64,000 bases of DNA from Leuctra nigra (Eukaryota > Arthropoda > Insecta > Plecoptera > Leuctridae). This document shows, piece by piece, positions 11,269 through 24,100 of this stretch. The stretch is taken from positions 11,995,647-12,059,646 of the forward strand of contig OW203762.1 of NCBI GenBank assembly GCA_934045905.1. The letters are read 5' to 3'. The translations under genes were made by a program, and so were the position numbers. How positions within the stretch are numbered: position 1 is the stretch's first letter; each line of letters begins with the position of its first letter. Below the pieces are notes generated by a model. It saw only the letters and a program-made list of their open reading frames with translations. It had not been told where the DNA came from and did no database searches.

Positions 11269-12209
11269 GCAATTTGCACATCTGTAATTTAATTTCCCCT
11301 ACATTAAAATAAATTAAATCTTTTTAAATATTTGGCGGGAATCGCCAACATCCACCATCTCCACCTTTTGCACCTTTAGCACCCAAAAAGCGTTCGGCAG
11401 CAACACTTGTTCCACCAAAACTGTGTTCGGCAACATTTCTGGTGCTGATGGTGCTACCACCAACTCCACCTGCTCATGGGTTAGGTTCTGTTCATGGAAG
11501 ATTTTTTTTCAGCGCGCCTTTTCAAATGGCTGAATTCACAAGTATTGTTAAAGCTGAAAGCGTTCCTACAAACAGATTTAGAAGATGGAATGCTTTTATT
11601 CCTTACTGAAGGTAATTATTGCTTTAATATTTTATATTTAATATTAATTCTTTTATGAGTTATAATAATTTTAATATTAGCATTAATTCATTTTGAAATT
11701 CCGCCGCCATTTTCACAACTATTTTTACTGAAACCGTTCGCCAACATCCAGTTGTGGTAGCAGCACTTTTGAAGGTTCCAACAACTCCAACTTCCACCCT
11801 AAGGTGGATGTTGGCAAACAAACCAATTATTTTCAAGGTTGGTATGATGCTGTAAGCCATGGACAAGCTGTTAGCTTTCACTGTCTGTCATTGACTCTTA
11901 CTTTGAAATATATTTATTTTGCCTTCAAAATTGATGAAAATTTGTAACAGTAAATATTGCAAAAAACATTAAATCTCGGTGTTATGTAGAATAAAGATGT
12001 TGATTTCGGTGTAATGGCCTAAAACATCACAATTTTGCGTTTTGTCGCGATCAGATTAAGACAGGTTATGATGTGATTCATGGAGAAAAGTTGTTCAAAA
12101 TATGATATCTCAACATTCTGAAAATTTCGCGCTTTTCGCGCGCCCGAAAAACAAGTGTCCCTATTAGTAGGCTGTAATATGACAGATTATGTTGAGTTTG
12201 TAATTATTA
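11269..12209. other. Non-coding, with a loose inverted repeat
   Basis: GCCAACATCCACC near 11346 is inverted as GGTGGATGTTGGC near 11801, suggesting another decayed foldback element. No gene is seen. Confidence 0.35.
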
Positions 12210-14081
12210 CCCCATAAAAAACACTTCGTGTAAAAATACCAGCCTCTTCAACTAAAAAGGAATATATATATATATATATATATAAATATATTAAAAAAAT
12301 TCTGCACTGAAAAGTATTGATATCAAAAAATTTGCCAAGTCAAAACTTTATTTGAAAATCAAAAAATACTTAGCACATCGAGTATATAAATAGCTTAGAA
12401 GTATAGGCCAGATATAAAATATACATCAAATATACATACATATAGTATACCTATAATTCTCTAAAAAATCGATGCACCATGTATTTTTTGATTTCAAACA
12501 AAGTTTTGACTTGGCAAATTGTTTGATATCAATACTTTTCAGTGCAGAATTTTTAGATTTCATATATTTTTTTTTTAGTTGAAGAGACTTGGCTGGTATT
12601 TTAACACAAAGTGTTTTTTATGGGGATATCACTCATTTTTTTAGTTTATTTTTACAACATTATGACACATGTGAAATGAAAAATTACTACATTCTTTTAA
12701 AAAAATCGCCATTTACGATTTGGTTACTACTAATGAAAATCTGTTATATATTCATGTATAGTCTTTCGTGAAGAATAGCAAAGGTTTCATTCCAATCGGC
12801 CAACCCAGTTCCGAGATATGGCATAACACTTCGGTTTTCAAAATGGCTGCTAAACTTACTGCACTGCCACATAGAATTTATATCTACATTGAATGTGTAT
12901 CATTTAAGGCTTTCTGAATATGCATTCATTGTATAGAATGGGGAATATAATAATTTTTAAATTTGAATTATGTACGTCATTCCCGGGCTCATAAAAAAGA
13001 ACATTCTAGTTTGACTGTTCCTATTCCATAAAGATGGCCTTCCGAATCATTTGGCGCTAGTTTCGTACTGATCGGTCTACCAGTTTTCGAGATACAACGT
13101 TACTTCCGGTTTCAAAATGGCGGCTGAAATCTCTGACCCCTTGAGTTTTAATTTACACATGATAACATCTTATTATAAGCTGTCTCAAATAGTATTTATT
13201 GTATCAAAATGTAAATATTTGTGATATTTGTGATTGTGATATTTTTAAAATGTAAGACGTCATTTCCGGTTTTGCTATAAGAAACTGCAAATATTACTGA
13301 TGGTAATACATACAGTTGACCGTCTAAATTGTGTGGCGCTGGTTTTGTTTAAATCTATTTAGCCTATATTAAGATATTATGTAACTTTCGGTTTAACAAT
13401 GGCGGCTTCCGGTTGGTTTTGTAACAAGTCAAATGAGATATCAGAAGTACATACGTTACATATATATCAAAATAATCGGATCAACCTTTGTTGCCGAAAT
13501 GCCAATCGATGTATTTCCAATTTCATGACGTCATTTCCGGTTTCGTTAACAAAATGTTTAGTCTTTTGCTACTGATAATGCATAAAGTTGACCGTCCGAA
13601 TCGTTTGGCGCTATTTTCGCTCCAATCGGTTTTGCCGTTGTTGAGAAATGACGTCACTTCCGGTTTCAAAATGGCGGCACAAAAAATGCATGGGGTGAAG
13701 GTTAAATCAGACGCCAAAAGTGCACACGTAGTAAAAATGTGAGATAAATCGGTTCAGCCATTTAGGCTGTGGCCTTGTTACCGGATTTGAATTCCAGGAG
13801 ACTACTACTAAGATTAAAACCGCCCTAAAACACGATTTTCACGGCCCTCTAGCTCGCAAAGGGCGTATCCTATTGTTCCCAAATTTGGTATATGTGGTGG
13901 GGTGGGCCATAGCTCGAAATTAGGATATTTCGTAACAATGCGATATTTCCCAATTTTAAGATCCAGTAGGCCGAAAATGCCACTTTGATGCTTACAGTAA
14001 AAGTGGGTTGCTCCAGCCTTTTTAAATGAGAGTGTGCGCGCGCCGTTCGACTTAGCTGGCGTGGAGCGACCGCTCCACTAG
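12210..14081 (+). mobile_element. Hairpin-CTAG repeat family H, copy A (Helitron-like candidate)
   Basis: The copy begins CCCCATAAAAAACACTTCG and first forms a long palindrome (12210-12627). Four divergent blocks of roughly 270 bp follow, each with a GA.ATGACGTCACTTCCGG..AAAATGGCGGC core. The 3' end carries GGAGCGACCGCTCC followed by ACTAG. A hairpin just before CTRR is the Helitron 3' hallmark. However, no 5' TC was seen and the next base is A rather than T, so Helitron or Helentron membership is only a candidate. No transposase or Rep/helicase is encoded. Copies B (17472-18818) and C (29233-31037) share both ends. Confidence 0.6.
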
Positions 14082-14466
14082 ATTTATACAATTCACATGT
14101 CTTGTTTACAACTGACTTCATTGTTGCTATGGTAACCCCTAGCCTTCTGGTTATTCACAAGTGAAGTATACAAATGACAGATTAGATAGATTTTATAACC
14201 AAACAGTACATTATCACATGTATGTATCGACTTCTAAAGATTAAACTTCAAATTGGAGTATAATGGTACCTAATATTAAATTGATCATAGACGGAATAAT
14301 TGATATGTTAACGATATGCGCATAATATCTCTTTGTTCCAAAATTTTAAATTTAAAAAAAAAAACTTAAATAGTTTTTAAAAATGTATTAATGTCATCTT
14401 ATCGTGGTGGTGGGGTTTGTGCTGGCCAATGATCCTCTGCAGCTAAGCCGGCGAGCATACGCTTAA

Positions 14467-15293
14467 CCCGCCGGTAGTCACCTGTCATTTTGTAACGCGA
14501 GTAGTCACCTGGGGTCTGACAGACCCCATTTACTATTGACTGCCATGTACATTTGGAAAGTATTTTGAGTGTCCATTTACTTTTATTGTCATTGTTGATG
14601 TAATAATCTAATACCTAATCACAAATATTGCAATATTAATTTTGATTTATTAATGAATAACGGGAAAAATACGAAATTTTAGAGGATTCTTGCTATTATT
14701 TAAATAAACATATTTAAATCAGTTAATTTAAGCATATTATATTTTTTTATGTATACTCTATGGATACATTGATCATATAATAGGAAAATATATACAATAA
14801 ATAAGTAGCATGAACGTTTCCATGGCCATGGAATTATGCGTATTTTCCCATGCATTTAGCATAGGGCAACATTTTATTCCCAAAAAGCACATTCTTAGAA
14901 AATCCGATAAAGTTGTCGCCAAAACGTAAAATGAATAATGCGTGATAGATATATCATAACATTAATGTTATTACTAATTAAAATGTATTAGAAGTATAAA
15001 TTAACCGAAAATAGAGAAATAATTTTTTTGATAATTGTATAAAAATAGTGACGGGAGTAGTCACCTGGAGTCTGACAGATCCACCAAACTTTTGAAGCCC
15101 TGCTGTTTGTCACACGATTATTTTTTAGATGTGCAACATTGTCTGTTAGTGAGTTCAGTGTCTAACTTGAAGGTACTGAGAAGGAAAAAAGCCTAATGCA
15201 GCTATCCTTAAAGAAACAGGAGAAATGGCAAGGGTGGGGTCTGACAGACCCCAGGTGACTACTCGCGGGTTACGTGCACCTCATGTGTAAGGG
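14467..15293. mobile_element. piggyBac-like non-autonomous element
   Basis: TTAA at 14463-14466 is followed by CCCGCCGGTAGTCACC. Internal repeats GAGTAGTCACCTGGGGTCTG and their inverse (CAGACCCCAGGTGACTACTC at 15246-15265) lie near both ends, and the right border is AAGGGTTAC, one change from GGGTTAA. CCC...GGG ends on a TTAA target are the piggyBac pattern. There is no transposase. Confidence 0.5.
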
Positions 15294-17224
15294 TTACCCA
15301 TGCCGGACTGGTCAGTGGTGAGGTCCAGACAAAGAGCCACCAGGGTCGATCTACCCATGCCCTCCCTTGTATGCGCGGTCCCCTTCGGGCCGGCCTTCCC
15401 CCTTGAGTCGGAGACCCCCCCCTACCGAATCAGATCACATAGGCATTTACCTGCAACTTGAGCTGGATTGCTTCATGTAGATAATTTGCCAGATCGTGTA
15501 AAATAGCTGTTCCAAGTTTCAATGAAAATCACATTATTTTGTTGATTGAGTGGATCATCTTCAATTTAATGTTGATGTAGATTTTGCGTGGGGTTTGCAC
15601 GTATCGGTGCTCGCTTATAAACGTAGTAGACCAAAGGTAATAATTGCTATTTTTCCATCGTTATCAAGTGGACGGCAGTTGATAGATTAACTAGACGTTC
15701 TCCGATGGCCGGGTACCGGATAGCCGGCCTGCTAATTATACCTGTTTTTACCCCATTATGACCTGCCTGTTGATGCAGTGTTGCCGTCACTGAGATGCAC
15801 CTGACGTCACGGGGATGTAGGGGAAGGGTGGGGAGGGGTTGTCATTGACGCGGGTGAATTTGAACTTGTTATTACGCCTTGTTAGTACATTCAGCTTGTA
15901 CGGTTTGTGTGTATGTGTTGCCATTTGAGAGTTAGTACCTATACTTAGTATGTTTCAAATAGTGAATCATTTGGATATAGGTTGCATTGCATATCAATTT
16001 AACTGTGAATTATACTGGAATTAAGTTTTATTCAATCGAACATATTTACTCATAAGAAGATAGTAAATTACAACAAAATATCTTGGCTTTAAAAGCACTT
16101 TCTGTCATTATATTCTCCATAACAATTTGACTTTATTATTCTTAAAGTGCGTACTCCATTGATGCAAATAGATATTAGAGTTGAAAGTTTCATAAGCAAA
16201 TCTCGCATATCCATATTTTCTTTTATACTCATCATATTGATCCCATTTCATCTTTAAATCAAATGACAAAATCATAGCTGAATCAAATTTGAATCTTGAT
16301 TTCTAAATTAAGGTCCTTTTTACTTTTTACACATTTTGCAACAGAAAATGTAACCAAAAATTATGCCTCAAGGCGTAAGCATAAGTAAATGCCTCACGCG
16401 TTTCTTGGGAGATAAGGTAGCGAATTCAGACAAGATTTGAATATTTTAATTTTAATTTGTACTTTGACTCTAGGCTACTTTCGAATGTTATGCACAATAG
16501 GGAAGTCTCGTGAAAATTATATTTCAGATTATTAGCTATTTTATGAAAGTTGAGATGTTGCTGAACATAGATGCGGTATTATTTTTGTTGTGGGACGAAT
16601 AGTTTTCAAGGATTTCATGTACAAAGTTATATTTAAATGTAAGTTACATTCATTAATTTCTTCTAATTTTAATACAGGAAAATTGACAATGACATCACAA
16701 TTTGCTACATTGCATTGCCCTGGCACAGGAATCACCATGATAACACATTACTGGAGACTTTGAAATGACATCACAGTTCTGATTCCAGTTACAAAAATAT
16801 CCAATGACATTTGAATTTGATTTTTATGAATGAAAATTATAAATTTCACGGGTGATAAGTGTGCTTGTCATTGTTCTTTGTGTTGATATTTACACATTTC
16901 CTAAAATAAAATTTCATGAGACATCCTTATTGAATGCCGGTTTGTAATTTATTGATATCGTTGATCCTATAATTGAAAATGTCCTGCTTAAAAATGTTCC
17001 CAAATATGAAATAATTATTTTTCAAATAATTTTAACAAATCGCTGACGAACGAATTAAACAGTCAGTGATTGGATACAACAAACGTACACCGACTAAATT
17101 AATTTTCTGGCTTAAAATATCAGATTTTTCAATGGGATTTAGGACAAATAAACACTAAGGATTACGATGAACTTACAAACTCACTATAAGTGCAAAGTGG
17201 ACATGCAACAAACAATAATTCAAC
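15294..17224. other. Non-coding stretch with one dispersed repeat
   Basis: Apart from the repeat at 15690-15832, I see AT-rich sequence without exons. Confidence 0.4.
15690..15832 (+). repeat. Dispersed repeat R1, inverted partner at 19597-19752
   Basis: GATGGCCGGGTACCGGATAG, GCAGTGTTGCC and TGACGTCA occur here in this order and again, inverted, at 19597-19752. The pair brackets about 3.8 kb that contains a hAT element and copy B of family H. Confidence 0.55.
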
Positions 17225-17471
17225 CAGTGTTGTAACTATTTAGATACAATAGAACCTTATTTGGTATCTGTATCTGTACCTCGAGACTCCATACAATCTT
17301 CATTTTCTATCGGCATCAGTAAAGTTATTTTTCTTTCATGTTCTGATATTGCAAAATCATTTTGGTTTAAAAGGACACGTACAAATTTGCGTACACCATT
17401 GCATTTGTCTCTTTGGATAAGTGACAATATTTCGTAACTTCCTTTAAATTTCTGGTCCACGTAATTGAAAA

Positions 17472-18444
17472 CCCCATAAAAAACACTCCGTGTAAAAATA
17501 CCAGCCAAGTCTCTTCAACTAAAAAAAAATAGAAGAAATCTGAAAATTCAGCACTGAAAAGTAGTGATATCAAAAAATGGCCAAGTCAAAACTTTTCAAA
17601 AAATACTTGGCGCATCGTGCATATAAATAGTATAGAAGTAGGCAGGAAATGAAATGTACTCATTTACACATGTCCTAAAAAAAACGATGCGCCAAGTATT
17701 TTTTGAAAAGTTTTGACTTGGCCATTTTTTGATATCACTACTTTTCAGTGCTGAATTTCCAGATTTCTTCTATTTTTTTTTAGTTGAAGAGACTTGGCTG
17801 GTATTTTTACACGGAGTGTTTTTTATGGGGATATCACTCCTTTTTTCAGTTTATTCTTATAACTTGTAACATTGTTTCACCAATGACTATAATTCCTTTA
17901 AAAAAATACGCCTTTGTGGTTTGGTTGCTATAAAGAATTGTGTTTGGTGCTAAATGTAAGCTTAAAATTATATTCCATGATGAATTGCGAAAGCATCGTT
18001 CCAATCGGTCCAACTGTTCTCGAGTTATCGCATCACTTCCAGTTTTCAAAATGGCGGCTGACATCACTGCCACCTAATATCTGTATCTTAAATGTTATGT
18101 AACATTATAAGCCTTCTGAATATGTATTTATTGTTATAAGAGATGGTTTTAGTCAGATTTGGCATTGTTATGGCGTCATTTCCGGTTTTAGTAATAGTGC
18201 ATTTCTATTTCGACTATTGATGTTTCATATAGATGACCGTCTGAATCGTTTGGCGCAAATTTCGTTTCGATCGGTTCAGCCGTTTTCGAGATATGACGTC
18301 ACTTCCGGTTTCAAAATGGCGGCATAAAACCGGTTATAGCAAAAGGCACCTTAGACGCCAAAAGTGCACACGTGGTAAAAATTTCAGATCGATCGGTTAA
18401 CCCGTTTAGGCTGTGGCCCTGTCAACAGTGTTTCCTGATATCTG

Positions 18445-18521
<77 letters not shown>

Positions 18522-18818
18522 GATAGCTTTTAAAAGGGGTGTAATTTCACTGTTTTCACGGCCATCTTGCTCGCAAATGACATAACCTGTTGTTCCCAAA
18601 TTTGGTATAGGGGGTGGGGTGGGCCATAGCTCGAAATTAAGATATTTCACAACAATGTGAGATTTTCCAATTTTATGATCCAGTAGGCCGAAAATGCCAT
18701 GTTGTTGCTTACAGTAAAAGTGTTTGGTCTGCTCCTCAGTTTATTAGGCATTTACAGTATGTTGAGTGAGTGTGAGTGTACCGTACGACTTGGCTGGGTG
18801 GAGCGACCGCTCCACTAG
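17472..18818 (+). mobile_element. Hairpin-CTAG family H, copy B
   Basis: It begins CCCCATAAAAAACACTCCG, with a palindromic 5' module to about 17829. It then has only two of the CRE/ETS/YY1-like blocks (around 18013 and 18288), an ATC microsatellite, and the same 3' hairpin and CTAG. It is shorter than copies A and C and nested inside a hAT element. Confidence 0.6.
18446..18521. repeat. (ATC)n microsatellite
   Basis: About 25 uninterrupted ATC triplets inside family H copy B. Confidence 0.95.
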
Positions 18819-18968
18819 ATTCGAAGACTATAGCCTCAATTTTCACTTCTTTTACTATTTTGCGCAGATATTATTTTAAAAAGTATCAAGTATCTGTATC
18901 CAGAATCCAGATAATATATTGAAGCATCTGTACATTTAAAAGGTATCTTTTACAACACAGCATTCAAC

Positions 18969-21180
18969 CGACGAATTAGTAAGAGCATTTCTAATGAATT
19001 ATGGAAATTACTATTTTTGTTTGACATCGAAATCACATAAATCTCAAGAACATCATGGCAATGAGATACATTCAATGTCTTCTACGAGACTCTATAAGCA
19101 CTTAGGTATTAGTTTGCTATTTTTATTGTAACATAATATTTAACAGAAAATTGAAGTATACCAAAAATGAAACCACAAAGGCAGCCACCTAATTGTGTAA
19201 TTTAAAGTTTATTCAAATTAAATAATAATATTCGTCAATATTCGTTCATTTATGGCATGTAGATTATCTTCCCCTTTATCAAATGATAAATTGATAAATT
19301 AATTAAATTAAATTACCTACACAAATGTAATTAAGCTGTGGATAGACATGAATTTAAACACGACATAAATTCACTTGGAATAGACACATTTTTAAAACAC
19401 ATCCTGCTCAGAGTATTGATTTGTAAAGAATTTTGACGAAACTTGGTAGAATTTTTCACCATTCTACATAAACTCATGAAAACAGAAACACTATTTGAGG
19501 GTTATCGAAAGCACAACGATCGGAAGAAACAAATCACTTTCATACTTCTGAACATGTTTTTAAATCTCCCGGTCCGTGACGTATATTATCACGTCATTCC
19601 TCCATGACGTCATCACTAGTGAGATGCTTGCAATCACATCTGGCAACACTGCCTTGGCGGGGAGGGAAATATCCCTGCAGAATGGGGTGAAAACCATGGA
19701 AAACCTGTTTAATTAGTAGGCCAGCTATCGGGTACCCGGCCATCCGAGACGACCCCCTTGAACCGACCGAGCGGACGTGTAGAGAGAGACTGACTGCGAC
19801 TGCGAGTAAAAAAATATTTTTGGGGAAAAGGCCATGCGTAGTCAAAGATGGTCAAAGCATTTCATTCTTCAAAGAAAATAGCAAAGATATAGAAGAAATG
19901 CGTTGTTCTTTCTTTGTCTATCTATTTCCTTCCCTTAAATATTTCCTGCATTCTCACTTCTCTGAAGTTTTCTGTCCATTAGATCCACTCAGTATTCACG
20001 GAAAAAGGGTAGGGGCATCGCCACTTGGTTATAAAGTATCAACAACAACGAGCTGAGATGAAAAGTGCCGTCCCTGTCAGGTCATTACATACACCTCGAC
20101 ATGGTCAGCCGACAGGTGTCTAGTGAAAAAAATGCATTAAGGCTTAATTTTATGTTGTATAGTTCATTCTTACTTTTCTAAGTTTTGGTCGGCTATGAAG
20201 GAAAATTTGACGAAATTAAATAATTAAAGGACCTTTATGGAACCGTTATGGAACCGTTATGGAACCGAAATAATTAAATAATAAAAAAGATTCCAGTTCC
20301 GGCTCTTTCTACAAAAAACGGTTCCGTTTCCGGTTCCTTGCAGTCCCTGGTTTTATGTAAAAACGAGAATATTTAAAGGGTATATGTTATGAATTATTAG
20401 AAGTCCACTAAGAAAGTGTAATTGCTTAAGGTACTTTGTGTACATGTGTACCTACTGTGTAACCAAATGTAAACAAAATAAACTGAACTGAAACTGAAGA
20501 TAGTTATTCAAAACATGGTCAATCCTAAAAATAATATTAAGTCTTGTAAGGCGCCAAGCAAGAAAATAATAAGCAAATATGTGCAAAAAAATCGAGCAAT
20601 TTACTAATTGAAAATGAAAAAGTTTAAACATTTACCGTGCAAACACTAAGTTTCTTCTTATTTAATCATATTAAAATGTCATCTAATTTCGTCTCCAATC
20701 GTATCAAAAATAAATATGATAAAGAAAAAGAAATTTCGATCGCGCCTTCACCACCTTTTATGTTTCGAGTTAGGTATATGCAAGATGTGACAGGATTGGC
20801 TTGGGTTTCATATCACTATCAATCAAATCAATAAAATACAAACTAAGTTTTTAATAACTTCATTGCTTAATTTTTAAGAAGAAAAGAATCAAAAGTTGTT
20901 TCTAAGAAGGATAGAGATCATAATTTTTTTTTAAATTATATTAATAAAATACTGTCATTTTACAATGCCCAGCTATGCCCAGCCCAGCTATTTTGGAAAA
21001 TTTTCCACAATTCATTCGAATATTATGTGATCGGTTTATCATCGTTATAACGATGTTTTTGTTATAGAAGAAATTGAGTTCTAAGTTTGATTAATTGCAG
21101 CAATTATTGACTGCTTCACAAATAATTTTATTGTTATCAATAATCAACCAGTATTAACAGTGTCATTGTCACATCTGACA
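18969..21180. other. Intergenic stretch with no gene seen
   Basis: It contains repeat R1 at 19597-19752 and a decayed GGTTCC-rich fragment at about 20236-20349 that resembles the hAT element at 25655-26408. No exons are recognised. Confidence 0.4.
19597..19752 (-). repeat. Dispersed repeat R1, inverted copy
   Basis: Inverse of 15690-15832: GCTATCGGGTACCCGGCCAT and GGCAACACTGC recur in reverse order. Confidence 0.55.
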
Positions 21181-24100
21181 ATGAAGACGATGTCATGGAT
21201 TCTTAAATCTTGGCAAACTATTTCGACAAAACGTCTTAAATCTCTAAGTGAACTGAAGAAAATGAGCGAAAATCGAAGACTGCTTCTGTCCAACATCGTG
21301 AACGCGATCGAGTCGTTGAACGAGTACGACGGAAGCTCGATCGTCAAGATCAGGAACTTTATCGACGAGCGTCCGTTGACTTCTCACCCTCTCGACGCCG
21401 ATTATCTTCGGATCGGCCGACTTCTGGATCGAGCTGTTGACGGAGGCCTCATCCGTCTCAACAGTCGTGGTCCTTACCGTTACAGAGTGAGCTCTTTCTA
21501 CCGAGACGACACCAAGCTCATGGTAGGTAGTTCCTAGTTGACAACGTTCAATGTTGCATTCAATTCATTGAATTCAATAGTTCATTCATATAAGAAAAAA
21601 TAGGAATACATTAATCAAAAAATTAATCATACTAAAATGAATCGTCTTTTTGCTTTATTTCGTACGTCAATACGGCTGCATTCGTTGAACCATAAATTTG
21701 TAAATATCAACACAAATATATTGGTACCAACATTTGAGGTGTTTCCGAAAATGTTCAGACAATTTTGTCGAGTTCTGCAAGAGTAATTGATATTTTATAC
21801 AGATTCTATGTTCGTTTTGAAATAGTTTCACAGAGATTAGAATGAATAGAATATATTATCATGAATATATTATGATCCTATGACACAATATGTAGCCTGG
21901 CTTCTTGATTTTCTAAGGTCAGCTCCAAACATTTTCACGAATGTGAATTCTCGTCGCTCCCGAAAGCGTTATCCACTCACGTTGGGACATGTCACGGTTG
22001 TTTTTGATTATTTTCACACACACTCTCACACTCTGTATCCAAAGTTGTACGCTCACCAGTGTTGTGACTTATCTAGATAAAATTATCTAGATAATTATCT
22101 AGATAATTATTTTTTATCTTTATCTTTATCTAGATAAATACTTTTCTTGTTATCTTTATCATTATCTAGATAAAAAAAATCGTTATCTTTTGTCTTTTAT
22201 CTAGATAAAAAATATTTATCTATTTTAATTTTAAAATACCATAATGTCAATTAGAATTCATAATACCGGGTGGCGCAAAAAAATCACCCTGATTGAGAAA
22301 TAACTATATCGAAACTATTATAGATAGGATTCTGAAATTTGTACACATATTAGAAAACATACACAAATTTAATATTTGCAAGTTTCAAAAACATTTCTAT
22401 AGTAGAAAAAAAGTTACAGCTGTTCAAATTTGGTTGTCAAAAAATTGATTATACGGAGCTCAATTAGCGCACGTCCAGAAAACTTCCAATGGCCGGGACG
22501 CTGTTTCTTCAAAACACCGTAAGATATCAAGCTGAAAATTTCAAATTATATTCAAAATAGATTCGATTCGATTGTGTAAAAATTTAAATCAATAACAATT
22601 TATGTAACGACAGTTATTGAATCTTGAAGTTGAGCTGGAAAACAGAAAAGTGGGGAAAATATTCATTTTTTTAACGTTAGAAAATTAATCTACATATTCT
22701 GATTTTACGTTAAACTTCAAGATTTCATTCCATTCATTCAAATTGATTGACATTTTTACACACTTGATCTTATTTCAATATAATTTGAAATTTTCAGCTT
22801 TATATCGTACTACGCAGTTTTGAAGAAACATTGGAAGTTTTCTGGACGCGCGCTATTTGAGATCCGTATAATCCATTTTTTGACAACCAAATTTGAACAG
22901 CTGTAACTTTTTTCCTACAATTCGCGAAAACAAGGAACATCACTGACCTCTGGTGGATCCTTTGGTACTTGAGATAGGGTGCATAATGAAGGTTAAAAGG
23001 GGGTTATTTATATAAATAAATTATATCATATTTGCTTTAAGTTGTTTGTTATGGCTGAAAAAGTAAAATTGTAACTTATTGTACATTTCAGTTGTTTCTC
23101 CTTTTCCACTGCCCTATGAAAGCAAGAACTTCTAAATAAAAAAGTGCATCTAAAAAGTTTCCTGTCAGAAGTGGATCCATCACTTATGCGAATAGGAATG
23201 TTTTTGAAACCTGCTCATATTAAATTTTGGTATGTTTTCTAATAAGTATGTGTACAAATTTCAGAATCCTACATAATAGTTTCGATATAGTGACTTCTCA
23301 ATCAGGATGATTTTTTTTTTGCGAAACCCCATATTATATATAGGATAGAAGCTATTATGTCTTACAATTTTATACTGACTTACATCATCGTTCCTACAAA
23401 AATTCAGTATCCTATCCCCCAATACTTTTCAAAACATTTGTTAGAAAATAATGTTATATATAATGAAATCGGTGATTGACCTGTGACGTTTCCAAATTTA
23501 CGCATTAGAAAATTAAAATTATAATCCCCTATAATAATAATAGTCCCTTCCCTTTCAGTAAATTTTAATCACAGGCAGTAGGAACATCAATAATCTGGTT
23601 AGATATGCCTATAAAGTAACTGTTTGTAGATATACCTAATAATAATACCTGTAAAATTAAATTAGACAAGATTTTAGAAAATTATCTTTTATCTTTTAAT
23701 ATTTATCTAAATAATTTTTTTTTATCTTTATCTATTATCTAGATAATTTTTCAAAATATTATCTATTATCTTATCTAGATAAATTTTTGGCAGTTATCTA
23801 TTATCTTTATCTAGATAAAAATAAAATTATCTAGTCACAACACTGACGCTCACGCACACTCAATCAAGCACTTTAATGCAATTCACACAATAGCAGCTCA
23901 CAAGTAATTGACGACGTTGCCATTTATGATCGTCCTCTTATCAAGCAAATACCTATAGGATTTTATTATGTAACATTATTTCCGGGGAATCAAATTGCAA
24001 TTTTCTTTATTCCCTAAAGATAATGTTACCCAAAAGTAAACTATTCAAAAATAACATCCGTGACAGGATACATATCCATAATCAGATACAATTTTAACTG

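Larger units (their letters stand above)
17225..18960. mobile_element. Non-autonomous hAT element, split by family H copy B
   Basis: The left end CAGTGTTGTAAC and right end TTACAACACAG are inverted repeats with TATCTGTATC-type sub-terminal words. The flanks AATTCAAC (17217-17224) and CATTCAAC (18961-18968) match in seven of eight bases, as expected of an 8-bp hAT target duplication. Only about 250 bp at the left and 140 bp at the right belong to it; the middle is copy B. Confidence 0.65.

Noticed and set aside
13523..13717. Protein frames shared between family H copies (also 30469-30663)
   Set aside because: They are similar only because the repeats are; frames are short and broken in copy B, with no domain.
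20637..20834. 65-residue open frame
   Set aside because: No splice context, no recognisable domain and AT-driven composition.
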